The notes beneath the pieces are model-generated. The model was given only the letters and a program-made list of their open reading frames with translations. It ran no database searches and was not told the origin of the DNA. The position numbers and the translations under genes are program-made. A stretch of DNA of 64,000 nt from PALSA-129 sp050014595 (lineage in GTDB: Bacteria > Acidobacteriota > Terriglobia > Bryobacterales > Bryobacteraceae), in contig JBEKDA010000008.1 in assembly GCA_050014595.1 (NCBI GenBank), positions 62,001 through 126,000 of the forward strand, read 5' to 3'. Positions 8,100 to 16,146 of the stretch are shown one piece after another; within the stretch, counting starts at the first letter, position 1; the number at the start of each line of letters is the position of its first letter.

Positions 8100-8776
8100 G
8101 GCTGAGGCCGGCGGTAACGGCGATCATGCCTACTCGCGGGCGGCCGGAGATGGCGCGCGCGGCGATGGAGTGCTGGAGGCGCCAGACGGGGCCGTGGTCG
8201 GAGCTGGTGATTGTGGATGACGGGGACGATCCCAGCTTTCCGGACGCACAGGATTCGTTCTGGGGGTACCGGATATCGTACGTGCAACTGCAATCGCGGT
8301 TGACGGTTGGGGCGAAACGAAATCTTGCCTGCCAGGTGGCGCGCGGAGAATACATCGTCCATTTCGACTCGGACGATTGGTCCGCTCCGGGACGGATCGC
8401 GGATCAGGTCGAACGGATGGCGGCCGGGTGGCAGGTAACCGGATACCACACGCTGCTGTTTCGACAGGCTCCAGGGCTGATGGTGGTTGAGGGCGGCGGG
8501 GTACGGCCGGCGCGGGAATGGTGGCGCTATCGGGATCGGCATGGGTTGGCGGCGGGGACTTCGCTTTGCTATCGGCGGACGTGGTGGGAGGGTCATCCGT
8601 TCGCCGATCACAACCTGAATCAGGACGATCTCTTCTACGCCGAGGCGGCGGCGCGCGGTGTGGCTTGCGCGGTGGATGCCGGGAAGCTGATGTGGGCGCG
8701 GAATCACGCGGGGAACGTGAGCGGGCGGGTGATCGGCGGAGACGAATGGGAGGAACTCTATGAAGGGCTGGATTAG
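8096..8776 (+). CDS. Phage glycosyltransferase family 2 (GT-A fold)
   Basis: The 226-residue protein starts with 'PAVTAIMPTRGRPEMARAA', the beta-alpha opening of GT2 enzymes. It has the nucleotide-sugar and metal site 'HFDSDDW' near residue 90, and 'NLNQDDLFYAEAAARG' in the acceptor half. It probably transfers a sugar to a virion protein, to DNA or to the cell surface. The GTG at 8096 overlaps the preceding stop, which makes the in-frame upstream ATG at 7940 unlikely. The location inside the connector genes implies late expression. The acceptor is unknown. Confidence 0.85.
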   Translation: MRLRPAVTAIMPTRGRPEMARAAMECWRRQTGPWSELVIVDDGDDPSFPDAQDSFWGYRISYVQLQSRLTVGAKRNLACQVARGEYIVHFDSDDWSAPGRIADQVERMAAGWQVTGYHTLLFRQAPGLMVVEGGGVRPAREWWRYRDRHGLAAGTSLCYRRTWWEGHPFADHNLNQDDLFYAEAAARGVACAVDAGKLMWARNHAGNVSGRVIGGDEWEELYEGLD

Positions 8777-8981
8777 ACGATGGCTCGGAATCCTGGAGGA
8801 ACAGCCTATCCGCGCGATTGAGTTGAAGCGCGGAGCGGTGTACGTGGTCGAGTCCGATCACGAGCTGTCGGAGGATGAGGTCGCGGACATTTACGCCTAT
8901 CTCGCCAAGTTCAAGAAGGCTACCGGGTGTGAGTTCCTGCTACTCGATCGGGGGCTGAGCGTGGCGGTGGATCGTGGTTGA
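8760..8981 (+). CDS. Small hypothetical protein in connector region
   Basis: This 73-residue acidic protein has 'ELSEDEVADIYAYLAKFKKATG' followed by a beta-type end 'CEFLLLDRGLSVAVDRG'. It overlaps both neighbours (17 and 8 bases), so it is translated as part of the same run. I do not recognise a family. Confidence 0.6.
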   Translation: MKGWIRRWLGILEEQPIRAIELKRGAVYVVESDHELSEDEVADIYAYLAKFKKATGCEFLLLDRGLSVAVDRG

Positions 8982-9402
8982 GCAGGGATTCGTGATGCTG
9001 GTTCAGGCGGGGCTTGGGACTCCACCGATAGCGCCTGGCGGGTACGCGGTGCAACTGCCATCGACCGCGCAGATCGGCGACGGAACTAACGGCACGTACA
9101 AGATGGCGTGGACGTACAACACCATCAACGATGAGCCGAGTTACACGCTCGGGGGGCAGGACGGGTTCACGGAGTGGGAATTCCGGCTGAACTGCCACGG
9201 GAACACGATGGCGAATGCTATCGCGTTGGCGCGGGCAATTGAGGGTGTGTTGCGCGGTTCGTGGGCCGGCGTGCTGCCTGATCCGGACGCAACGGTAGTG
9301 CAGGGAATCTTCCGGCGCGGTCCGAAAGTGGATGGCTACGATGACGTTAACCGCTCGTATGTAAGGACCTTGGAGTATCTGGTGCAGTACGAGCAAATCT
9401 GA
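8974..9402 (+). CDS. Probable tail terminator protein (DUF3168-like)
   Basis: This 142-residue protein lies between the head closure genes and the tail tube gene, the usual place of the tail terminator that caps the tail tube and joins it to the head. The sequence 'ALARAIEGVLRGSWAGVLPDPDATVVQGIFR' and the 'SYVRTLEYLVQYEQI' ending fit tail completion proteins. The start is GTG at 8974, overlapping the previous gene. The family link is weaker than the positional argument. Confidence 0.6.
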   Translation: MVEQGFVMLVQAGLGTPPIAPGGYAVQLPSTAQIGDGTNGTYKMAWTYNTINDEPSYTLGGQDGFTEWEFRLNCHGNTMANAIALARAIEGVLRGSWAGVLPDPDATVVQGIFRRGPKVDGYDDVNRSYVRTLEYLVQYEQI

Positions 9403-9414
9403 AAGGGAGAATGA

Positions 9415-9876
9415 ATGGCTTATACCAAGACCAAGAAGCAGAGCGGCAATGGGGTTCAGTTGAGCATCAACACGGGCACTGCGAGTAGCCCGGCCTTTAC
9501 GCCGATCTACGAAATCGTGGATATCGGGCAGTCCGGAAAGACGAACAAAACCGACGATGCCACGAACCTGAACAGCACGATGGAAGAGTTTATCGGGACG
9601 ATTGCCAATCCGGGCGGATTCGCTCTTTCTATCAATCGCGTGTCGAGCGATCCGGGACAGATCGCGCTGTTGGCATCGTTCAACAACGCAACTACGGTGA
9701 TGTATCAGGCGCAACTGCCGAAGGCGCCGGGGCAGACCACTACCGGAGATATGTTCGCATTCTCCGCCATCGTGGAGGAGTTCAACGACCTCGGCAATGT
9801 GAAGGCGGACAAGGGCATTATGACGCCTGCGAAGTTGAAGGTGTCGGGTCCGATCACGTTGACGCCGGGCAGCTAG
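9415..9876 (+). CDS. Major tail tube protein
   Basis: The 153-residue protein starts 'AYTKTKKQSGNGVQLSI' and contains 'IYEIVDIGQSGKTNKTDDATNLNS', the pattern of siphovirus tail tube proteins that stack as hexamers. A strong AAAGGGAG lies before the ATG at 9415. The gene directly precedes the tail assembly chaperone pair, as in lambda-like tails. Confidence 0.85.
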   Translation: MAYTKTKKQSGNGVQLSINTGTASSPAFTPIYEIVDIGQSGKTNKTDDATNLNSTMEEFIGTIANPGGFALSINRVSSDPGQIALLASFNNATTVMYQAQLPKAPGQTTTGDMFAFSAIVEEFNDLGNVKADKGIMTPAKLKVSGPITLTPGS

Positions 9877-9883
9877 GACAACA

Positions 9884-10282
9884 ATGGCGAAAGCTATACG
9901 GACGGTGGGTGGTGGGGCGTTGGACCCCACCATCCAATTTGCCACGCTGATGGTGGACGGCAAGGAATACCAGTTGGCGTATTCCTTCAACGCGATTGCC
10001 GCGGCGGAGCGGACGGCGGAATGCAATCTGTTGACCGGGTTGGAAAGTTTAAACGATCTTACGGCGCTGCAACTGCGAGGGCTGCTGTTCGCGGCTCTTT
10101 CGATTGCGCATCCTACGGTCAAAGAGGGAGAGAAGGAACGCCTGCTCACGGTTGAGGACGCGGGACGGATGATCCGGCTGGACACCATCGCGCCGATCAC
10201 GACTTCCCTGGCGGAGGCTTATCGGCTCTCGATGCCGGAGAAAAAGAAGGACCCTATCGTGGCCGGCGCGCCTCCGGCGTAA
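9884..10282 (+). CDS. Tail assembly chaperone, zero-frame product (G-like)
   Basis: This 132-residue protein is in the position of lambda G, between the tail tube and tape measure genes. It includes 'FATLMVDGKEYQLAYSFNAI' and 'AAERTAECNLLTGLESL'. The 3' end holds the heptamer G AAA AAG (10240-10246) in the zero frame. After it the -1 frame stays open for 390 bases. The short product would be the common form; the frameshifted form would carry the extension described in the next entry. Confidence 0.8.
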   Translation: MAKAIRTVGGGALDPTIQFATLMVDGKEYQLAYSFNAIAAAERTAECNLLTGLESLNDLTALQLRGLLFAALSIAHPTVKEGEKERLLTVEDAGRMIRLDTIAPITTSLAEAYRLSMPEKKKDPIVAGAPPA

Positions 10283-10635
10283 AGCTGACGAATCAGCAAC
10301 TGTGGGAGCGGTGCTGGTCGCAGGCGCGCGTCAACCTCGGACTAACTCCGGATGAGTTCTTCAGGCTGACTCCGCGGCAGTTCCACTTACTGGTGGATCG
10401 GCATCAGGAGCGGACGGAACATGCGGAGTTGCTCGCCGGGATTATCGCTGCTGAGGTGGCGAATCGCGGGGTCCGGTATCCCAAGAAGTGGGCGGTTCCG
10501 GCGGAGTTTATGCCGAGCCGTATGGGACGATCCGAGGATGCTCCTGTTCGGAAGAAACGGGTAAGTCAGAAGGAACTGGCTAATAAGTTCCGGTCGGTGT
10601 TCACGGGGCTAATGGCGGCGCAAAATGGCGGATGA
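10246..10635 (+). CDS. Tail assembly chaperone frameshift extension (GT-like)
   Basis: The segment is open in the -1 frame relative to the chaperone gene. It encodes about 129 residues, including 'LWERCWSQARVNLGLTPDEF' and 'LTPRQFHLLVDRHQERTEH', which fit the T domain of tail chaperones. No ATG lies near its beginning, while a zero-frame slip at GAAAAAG would fuse it to the upstream 121 residues for a product of about 250. The shift itself is inferred from gene order and the heptamer. The frame overlaps the next gene by 11 bases. Confidence 0.75.
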   Translation, partial: EGPYRGRRASGVKLTNQQLWERCWSQARVNLGLTPDEFFRLTPRQFHLLVDRHQERTEHAELLAGIIAAEVANRGVRYPKKWAVPAEFMPSRMGRSEDAPVRKKRVSQKELANKFRSVFTGLMAAQNGG

Positions 10636-11170
10636 AGAGTTGGCGGTGCGCGGGATAGAAAACGTTTGTGCGGCGCTGTCCCGCGCTCCGGCGTTGATCG
10701 TTAAGAACTGCTTTGCGGATGCGCTGCTGGCGGGTGCGGCTCCGATTGCACAGGAGTTGTACGTTGAGTGTCCGGTGAGCGCGAAGAACGAACTCTTTGA
10801 CGATGAGACGTTCACGGTACTCAAGGGGACGGGCACGGGGAAGATGAAATCCAAGATCGTCGCGGACGTGCGGATCGATCCGGCCGGGCGTGGCGGCGAC
10901 TTGCAAGTGGGGTTTGGAAATCAGGGATTCAAGGCGCGGATGGTGGAGTACGGCCATCGGTGCGTGACTCACTGGGCAGAGAAGATTCTGGTAAGCCGGC
11001 CGGGTAAGCGCCATCGATACCGCAAGTCGGGCGGACACGAGGATACCGGCAAGACGGCGGCTCCGAATCCATTCATGGGGAGGGCGGCGGCTTCGTCGGC
11101 TGCGGCGGCTATCGAGGCCTTCGATGTGACTCTCGCGGCTTCGTTGGAACAACACCTGAAGGACTTATAA
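10625..11170 (+). CDS. HK97 gp10-like tail component
   Basis: This 181-residue protein shows the gp10 pattern. A beta-rich middle with 'VGFGNQGFKARMVEYGHR' precedes 'NPFMGRAAASSAAAAIEAF', which matches the G-x-x-x-P-F-x-x-x-A-x ending of the family. The protein usually acts in tail completion near the head-tail joint. In most relatives this gene lies upstream of the tail tube gene, but here it follows the chaperone pair. Confidence 0.7.
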   Translation: MADEELAVRGIENVCAALSRAPALIVKNCFADALLAGAAPIAQELYVECPVSAKNELFDDETFTVLKGTGTGKMKSKIVADVRIDPAGRGGDLQVGFGNQGFKARMVEYGHRCVTHWAEKILVSRPGKRHRYRKSGGHEDTGKTAAPNPFMGRAAASSAAAAIEAFDVTLAASLEQHLKDL

Positions 11171-11174
11171 CACT

Positions 11175-13661
11175 ATGCCTGCACGCGCTGGACAGATCGT
11201 AGTAGAGATGACGGCCGGGAGCCGGACGTTCATTCAGGACGTTGAAGTCGCGAAAACGAAGATTCGGGAGTTGGGCGCGACTGGGCAGTCGGCGAACGCC
11301 GGGATGGTGAGCGCGACAAAGGCCACTACCGCATCGATCAAGGCGATGGAGGGCGGGTTCGCCAATAACAACAAAGCTGCGGCTGCATTCCTCAATACCG
11401 TGCTCGGCGGCGGGAAGATCATGCAGGCGGCGTTTCCGATTGTCGGCGGCCTGGCGTTCGCCGGGATGCTGGATACGATTGGAACCAAGGTCCAGGACTT
11501 CTTTAAGAACCTGGAGGAGGCTCCGGCGCGCACGGCGGCGGCGTTCCGCGGGATCTATGAGCCACTGCAAAAGGAGAACGATGAACTTCAGGTAACCAAC
11601 GATAAGTTGGCGATGGAAATCGGGAAGCTCAGCGGGCATCCAGGGAACGGCCTGCAACTGGCACTGCATGAGGCGTGGGTGGTTGCGGACAAGTTGGAGG
11701 CGACGGTCTCCAAGACGTTGAAGGAACTCGGCGAGGTACAGAAGAAAGAAGGCATCGGGTCGCTGAACGCGTTCTTTACGGGTCGCGCGGACACGAAGGA
11801 CGATGAGGCGGACGTTAAGAAGTTCACGGACACGATGACTCGGATCGATGCCGAGGGTATGGCGAGTGTCCGGGCAGCGAAGACGCGGGATGACGCGAAT
11901 AAGGCACAGGAGGCCTGGAACAAGAAGGCTCTCGCTGCGCTGGATGAGCAGATCAAAAAGTACGGGATTCTCGCGGATCAGTCGGCGAAGTTACAGCGGT
12001 TGCACGACAGAACCGCGACGCTCGATGAGTGGAACGAACACCGCAGACTTCATCCTCCCAAGACCTTCGATGAGCAGTACGGGATAGTCCCTGATCAGTC
12101 GGTGCTGCTGAACGAGCGGCAGGGAACGCTCTCTACGTTGTCGGCGTTGCGGAACCGGTACGCGCTGTCGGCGGATGAAGCTTCGATGCAGGGGCAGATT
12201 CCGGGACTGCAAGCGGCGGATGAGGCGCACAAGAAACAAGAGGCTGAGGACAAAAAACGGCAAGAGTTGGAGAATCGACGGTCCAAAGCGGATCAGGCGG
12301 ACTGGTCGCACCTGATCGAAGAGCGCGCACGCGTCAAGGAACAGTTCCTCTCGGCGATGGAAAAGATCGATGTCGAGGAGCAGGAGGCGGTAAGGCAGGA
12401 ACAGGAGAAGGCTCGGAGCATGAACGAAGGGTTCATGGGTCCGGTAGCGGTCGATCCGGAGAAGTTGAAATTCCTGCATGACACGTTCGATCAGAAGCGA
12501 ATTGCAGAGTCCGCTCGTGAGGCTAAGAAGTTCTGGGATGAGCTAAACGCAGGCCTGGCGAAGGCCATGGAGCAGGAGCGCAAAGAGCAACTGAAGCGAG
12601 AGGAAGCGGCGCACGCGGCGGATGAGCGGATCGCGGATATCTCGCTGGGAGCGAAGCGGGAAAATCTCAACCGGGGCGCAAAGTCGGAGGAAGATCAAGC
12701 GAAGCATAGCGGGCTTACCGGCGTCGATCTGGTGAATGAGGAGTACCGGATTCGGATGAAGTTGGCGTCCGACCTGGCGAAGATCGAGGACGAACGGATC
12801 GCGAAAGAGGCGGTCGGAGACAAGAAGCGGATTCTGCAAGCCGAGAAAGAGGCGGCGCTCGCGAAAGCCAATGCGGACGCGGAGGATCAGCGAGAGAGGG
12901 ACCTGGCGGCGCTACGGCAGAAGGATGCGCGCGACTTCTTTGAGGAGATGCGCACGCAGGCGGAGACTACCGGGCACATCCTGTATAACGCGCTGCATTC
13001 GGCTCTGGATCGCACGTCGGATCAGCTTGCGAAGTTGGTTACCGGGCAGAAGACGGACTTCGGCAAGACGGTCCAGAACGTCGGCGAAGGGATGGTCAAA
13101 GACGGTATCAAGTCGGCGATGTCCCAAGGGCTGGGAAAACTCGGATCGATGTTGGGGATCAAGGCTCCGAAGGGTAAGCCGGACTTCTCGGAGGCGAATC
13201 CGGGTCATGTGATTGTGGACAATCCGGCGGGCGGCGGGTCTACACCTGCCGGCGGGTTGAGCGGGTTGGCCGGACTGGTGAAGGGCGCCGGAGGCGATGC
13301 AGCAGGCGCGGGTGACGATCAGGGATCGGGAGCGGGAGGTTTCCTGAAGACGGCCAGCGGATTACTTGGGACGGTCCTGAAGTTCGGCGGGTTCATGGCC
13401 GGTGGCGGCGACGTGGACCCTGGACAGTCGTACATCGTGGGTGAGCACGAAGCGGAACTGTTCACGCCACGGACGGCGGGATCGATCACTCCAGGGAGCA
13501 AGCTCGGGATGGGCGGTCCTACTTACCACATAGACGCGCGCGGCGCCGATCTGGGAGCAGGTAATCGCGTATCGCGGGCAATTGAAGCGGCGCATCACGC
13601 GGCCAGGGCGGCGGCGGTGGCGCACGCGGATCGGAAATCTCGTACACCACAGAGGAGTTGA
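11175..13661 (+). CDS. Tail tape measure protein
   Basis: The 828-residue protein sets tail length and is ejected with DNA. It begins with the common 'VVEMTAGSRTFIQDVEVAKTKI' type opening. A hydrophobic helix follows near residues 85-105 ('AAFPIVGGLAFAGMLDTIG'), then long charged coiled-coil stretches over residues 110-620. The C-terminal third is Gly-rich and ends with 'VDPGQSYIVGEHEAELFTP', a motif typical of tape measure C-termini. The length predicts a tail of about 120 nm by the usual 1.5 Angstrom per residue rule. Confidence 0.92.
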   Translation: MPARAGQIVVEMTAGSRTFIQDVEVAKTKIRELGATGQSANAGMVSATKATTASIKAMEGGFANNNKAAAAFLNTVLGGGKIMQAAFPIVGGLAFAGMLDTIGTKVQDFFKNLEEAPARTAAAFRGIYEPLQKENDELQVTNDKLAMEIGKLSGHPGNGLQLALHEAWVVADKLEATVSKTLKELGEVQKKEGIGSLNAFFTGRADTKDDEADVKKFTDTMTRIDAEGMASVRAAKTRDDANKAQEAWNKKALAALDEQIKKYGILADQSAKLQRLHDRTATLDEWNEHRRLHPPKTFDEQYGIVPDQSVLLNERQGTLSTLSALRNRYALSADEASMQGQIPGLQAADEAHKKQEAEDKKRQELENRRSKADQADWSHLIEERARVKEQFLSAMEKIDVEEQEAVRQEQEKARSMNEGFMGPVAVDPEKLKFLHDTFDQKRIAESAREAKKFWDELNAGLAKAMEQERKEQLKREEAAHAADERIADISLGAKRENLNRGAKSEEDQAKHSGLTGVDLVNEEYRIRMKLASDLAKIEDERIAKEAVGDKKRILQAEKEAALAKANADAEDQRERDLAALRQKDARDFFEEMRTQAETTGHILYNALHSALDRTSDQLAKLVTGQKTDFGKTVQNVGEGMVKDGIKSAMSQGLGKLGSMLGIKAPKGKPDFSEANPGHVIVDNPAGGGSTPAGGLSGLAGLVKGAGGDAAGAGDDQGSGAGGFLKTASGLLGTVLKFGGFMAGGGDVDPGQSYIVGEHEAELFTPRTAGSITPGSKLGMGGPTYHIDARGADLGAGNRVSRAIEAAHHAARAAAVAHADRKSRTPQRS

Positions 13662-13663
13662 TC

Positions 13664-14065
13664 ATGGCATATCCAGCATGGACGCTAGTTACGATGCCGG
13701 CGACTCCGGCTCCGAAGTCCATCGAGGGGATGGACGATTACATCGCGGGCGGGAATGTCAATCCGTTCAACGCGGCGCAGCAGGTGTACGACTGGGGAGT
13801 GCGGTATAAGCAGGCGTCGATCTCTTATGCCGCACTCACGCAGGCGCAGGGGCAGGCGATAGTAGCGTTCCTGAATTCACTGAACGGGATCGTGAATGCG
13901 TTCACGTTTCCGGCAGGGCTGGTGACGAAGTACCCGGAGATTCTCAGCACGGACGGCGGAACTACTCCGCGGCAGTGGAAGCTGAAGAACAACGAGACGA
14001 AGTGGAGTATCGAGCCGGGGTCGGTGTACCGGTCGATCACGTTCGAGATTCGGGAGGCGCTGTGA
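13664..14065 (+). CDS. Minor tail protein
   Basis: This 133-residue protein follows the tape measure gene, in the lambda gpM-like position of distal tail proteins. 'QQVYDWGVRYKQASISYAAL' and 'SLNGIVNAFTFPAGL' resemble the gpM-type pattern in which short residues near FPAG close a beta barrel. The ATG at 13664 has GAGGAG upstream. Its stop overlaps the next GTG. Confidence 0.65.
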   Translation: MAYPAWTLVTMPATPAPKSIEGMDDYIAGGNVNPFNAAQQVYDWGVRYKQASISYAALTQAQGQAIVAFLNSLNGIVNAFTFPAGLVTKYPEILSTDGGTTPRQWKLKNNETKWSIEPGSVYRSITFEIREAL

Positions 14066-14271
14066 AGACATTCGAGCAGTATCTACGTGAGAATACGTTT
14101 CCGAACAAGAAGGGACCTGACCACTCTCTACGGGCAACGGTGTATGGCGACAGGGTGGAGTTCTATATCCATCCGGCAAATGAAGGCGGAGACACGCCGA
14201 TCTGTGTTGTGAGCGGAAATAATGTCGCGATAGTGAGCGTTTCATCGCAGGTTTCAACCGGGGAGGAGTAA
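14062..14271 (+). CDS. Small hypothetical tail-region protein
   Basis: This 69-residue protein starts at a GTG that overlaps the previous stop and ends with a TAA that overlaps the next ATG. It contains 'HSLRATVYGDRVEFYIHPAN' and looks like a single small beta domain. No family is recognised. Confidence 0.65.
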   Translation: MKTFEQYLRENTFPNKKGPDHSLRATVYGDRVEFYIHPANEGGDTPICVVSGNNVAIVSVSSQVSTGEE

Positions 14272-14852
14272 TGCCGAGACCGATGAGCAGCGCGATGCTG
14301 TCGGCGATTCAGGCTCCAGTGCTGCGCGTGGCGGTGTTCACGCAATTGACGTTCACGTCGGGAGCGATGTGTTTGTGGTCCGGGTCCGGGTCGGTTACTT
14401 GGAACGGGCAGACGTGGGCAGGTATCGGGGATCTGCTTGGCGTGGCTCCGGCGGAGGATGGGACCACGGTGGAGGCGCGGGGAGTATCGGTCAAGGTGAG
14501 CGGACTGGATCTGACGATGTTGGCCAGTTTGCAGACCGCATACCGGGTCGGTCTTCCCGCGGTGGTGTACTTCGGGCTGTTCGACGGCGGCGGCTCGCTG
14601 ATCGCTTCGCCGATCACCTCATGGGCCGGGAGGATGGACGCGCCGGAGGTGGATGTGGATGCGGATAAGGCGACGATCACCATCGGCTGTGAGAGTCGAA
14701 TGATCGATATGAACACGGCGGTTGACCGGCGTGTGACGCATCAGGATCAACAGATGAACTGGCCGGGGGATAACGGACACATGTTCGTGCCTGGCTTGCA
14801 GGAACTTACGACCTTCTGGGGAGGGTATCCCCAAGCCGGCGGAAACGTCTAA
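14271..14852 (+). CDS. Distal minor tail protein (gpL-like position)
   Basis: The 193-residue protein has a beta-rich pattern with 'WNGQTWAGIGDLLGVAPAED', 'TVEARGVSVKVSGLDLTML' and 'ITIGCESRMIDMNTAVDRRV'. These match baseplate-hub-type minor tail proteins found between tape measure and tip genes. It has the GTT-type 'RRVTHQDQQMNWPGDNG' end. It starts one base inside the upstream stop codon. It is followed by an 82-base gap before the zinc-finger gene. Confidence 0.7.
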   Translation: MPRPMSSAMLSAIQAPVLRVAVFTQLTFTSGAMCLWSGSGSVTWNGQTWAGIGDLLGVAPAEDGTTVEARGVSVKVSGLDLTMLASLQTAYRVGLPAVVYFGLFDGGGSLIASPITSWAGRMDAPEVDVDADKATITIGCESRMIDMNTAVDRRVTHQDQQMNWPGDNGHMFVPGLQELTTFWGGYPQAGGNV

Positions 14853-14934
14853 ATTTATTTTCGGGTGGGTGGATCATTCAGGGCGGGGATCGCGTGCCGT
14901 TTGTAGAGTGGTATTTCAGGCAGGGAGATCGGAA

Positions 14935-15705
14935 ATGAAAACTCAACGTTACGTGATCATGCTCGGGCAGGTTTTCTTGTGGGAGGAAAAGGCTCCGTTC
15001 GTGGAGTCTGGAAAATCAGTATGGGGGGCGCTGGAGTACGACAAGGAAGCAGAGAAGGTGCGCTGTCATGAATGTGGAGAGTGGCATCGTAACCTTGGGT
15101 ATCATCTCCGTATCCACGGGTTATCTCCTAGAGAATATAAGGTAAAGCACCGCCTTAACATATCTTCCAGGCTATTGGGTCCGAATGCTCACAAAGAGAG
15201 GGCGGCGAAGACCATAACGTGCAATAATTTTCGTAAACCGGAAGTAATAGCACGGGCCGTTGCGGCCCGTGCGAAACGCACTGAATACACGCGGAATTCT
15301 GCGGAACAGGTGAATGTAAGTGGCACATGTCCAGTTCAGTGGCCAGCAGTGGTGAGGGATGAGGCGTTACGTTTAGGTAGGACGCCGACATCGACGGAGG
15401 TTCCTGGCAAGATCAGGGACGCCGCGATAAGGGCATACGGCACGTGGACCTCCGCCATGGCGAACCTCGGATTAGATCCTGTCCATGGGCCTGGAAGGGG
15501 AAAGCCAAAGAGATACACTGCTGCCGTATTAATTGAGGTACTTCGGGATTTCTACGTTCTGAATCAGAGGCTACCTAAAATGCGAGAGTACGGAATTGGT
15601 CGGTTACCGTCCAAGGCAAACTTTCACCACGAATTTGGCGGGTTTCCGGAGGCGTATGCTGCGGCTGGATTGGCGAAGGTGGCGGAGGAGCGGAAGGCGG
15701 CGTAG
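14935..15705 (+). CDS. MucR-type zinc finger protein with HNH-associated repeats
   Basis: The 256-residue protein has a C-x2-C...H-x3-H finger followed by 'GLSPREYKVKHRL' (about residues 43-75), as in Ros/MucR regulators. Two copies of a homing-endonuclease-associated repeat follow. One includes 'LGRTPTSTEV' and 'AYGTWTSAMANLGLDP'; the other includes 'RLPKMREYGIG' and 'EFGGFPEAYAAAGL'. No HNH, GIY-YIG or LAGLIDADG catalytic motif is visible. It may bind DNA as a regulator or be a nuclease remnant. It interrupts the tail gene series and is less GC-biased than its neighbours, which suggests late acquisition. The ATG at 14935 has GGAGA upstream. Confidence 0.7.
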   Translation: MKTQRYVIMLGQVFLWEEKAPFVESGKSVWGALEYDKEAEKVRCHECGEWHRNLGYHLRIHGLSPREYKVKHRLNISSRLLGPNAHKERAAKTITCNNFRKPEVIARAVAARAKRTEYTRNSAEQVNVSGTCPVQWPAVVRDEALRLGRTPTSTEVPGKIRDAAIRAYGTWTSAMANLGLDPVHGPGRGKPKRYTAAVLIEVLRDFYVLNQRLPKMREYGIGRLPSKANFHHEFGGFPEAYAAAGLAKVAEERKAA

Positions 15706-15726
15706 GGGTCAGGTTCGAGAAAGGGG

Positions 15727-16068
15727 ATGTGGATGACGTGTAGAAAGTGCTACGGGGACATATGCCCGATGTGCGGTGGGTTACTTGGTGCGCGGTTGGC
15801 GGACGGAACTAAGTGCGGTCTGCATTGCGTTGATTGTGCAGAGATCGGGTTTTGCGGTCCGGGGGGCCGTCCGGTAACTCGCGGCAAAGGGTACCACGTG
15901 CTCTGTGACCCAGACCCGAAGAGGTTAATAAAGCGCTGCTCCGACGCCGTACAGGAGTATGAAATGGCGCTAACCAAGTTCAGGATGGCGGATCTACGTG
16001 TAGCTTCTGCCGCAGCGAAGATGCGTAGATTTCAGGGTGTCCTGTTGGAGCGGCTAGCGCGGACGTAG
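15727..16068 (+). CDS. Small zinc-ribbon-like protein
   Basis: This 113-residue protein has eight cysteines in its N-terminal half: two adjacent knuckles, C-x2-C and C-x2-C ('CRKCYGDICPMC'), then 'CGLHCVDCAEIGFC'. A helical end follows ('RFQGVLLERLART'). It probably binds zinc. It pairs with the upstream zinc-finger gene and is followed directly by a terminator, so the two genes look like an inserted cassette. Confidence 0.6.
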   Translation: MWMTCRKCYGDICPMCGGLLGARLADGTKCGLHCVDCAEIGFCGPGGRPVTRGKGYHVLCDPDPKRLIKRCSDAVQEYEMALTKFRMADLRVASAAAKMRRFQGVLLERLART

Positions 16069-16102
16069 GGATCAGGCGCGGAAAAGGGAAGCGTTGGAAA
16101 CG

Positions 16103-16130
16103 GGCGGGCCTTCGGGTCCGCCTTTTTTTT
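16103..16130 (+). terminator. Rho-independent terminator
   Basis: GGCGGGCC (16103-16110) pairs with GGTCCGCC (16115-16122) around a TTCG loop, followed by eight T residues (16123-16130). It closes the zinc-finger/zinc-ribbon cassette just before the tail tip gene. Confidence 0.9.
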
Positions 16131-16146
16131 GCTGGTAAGGGGTCTA

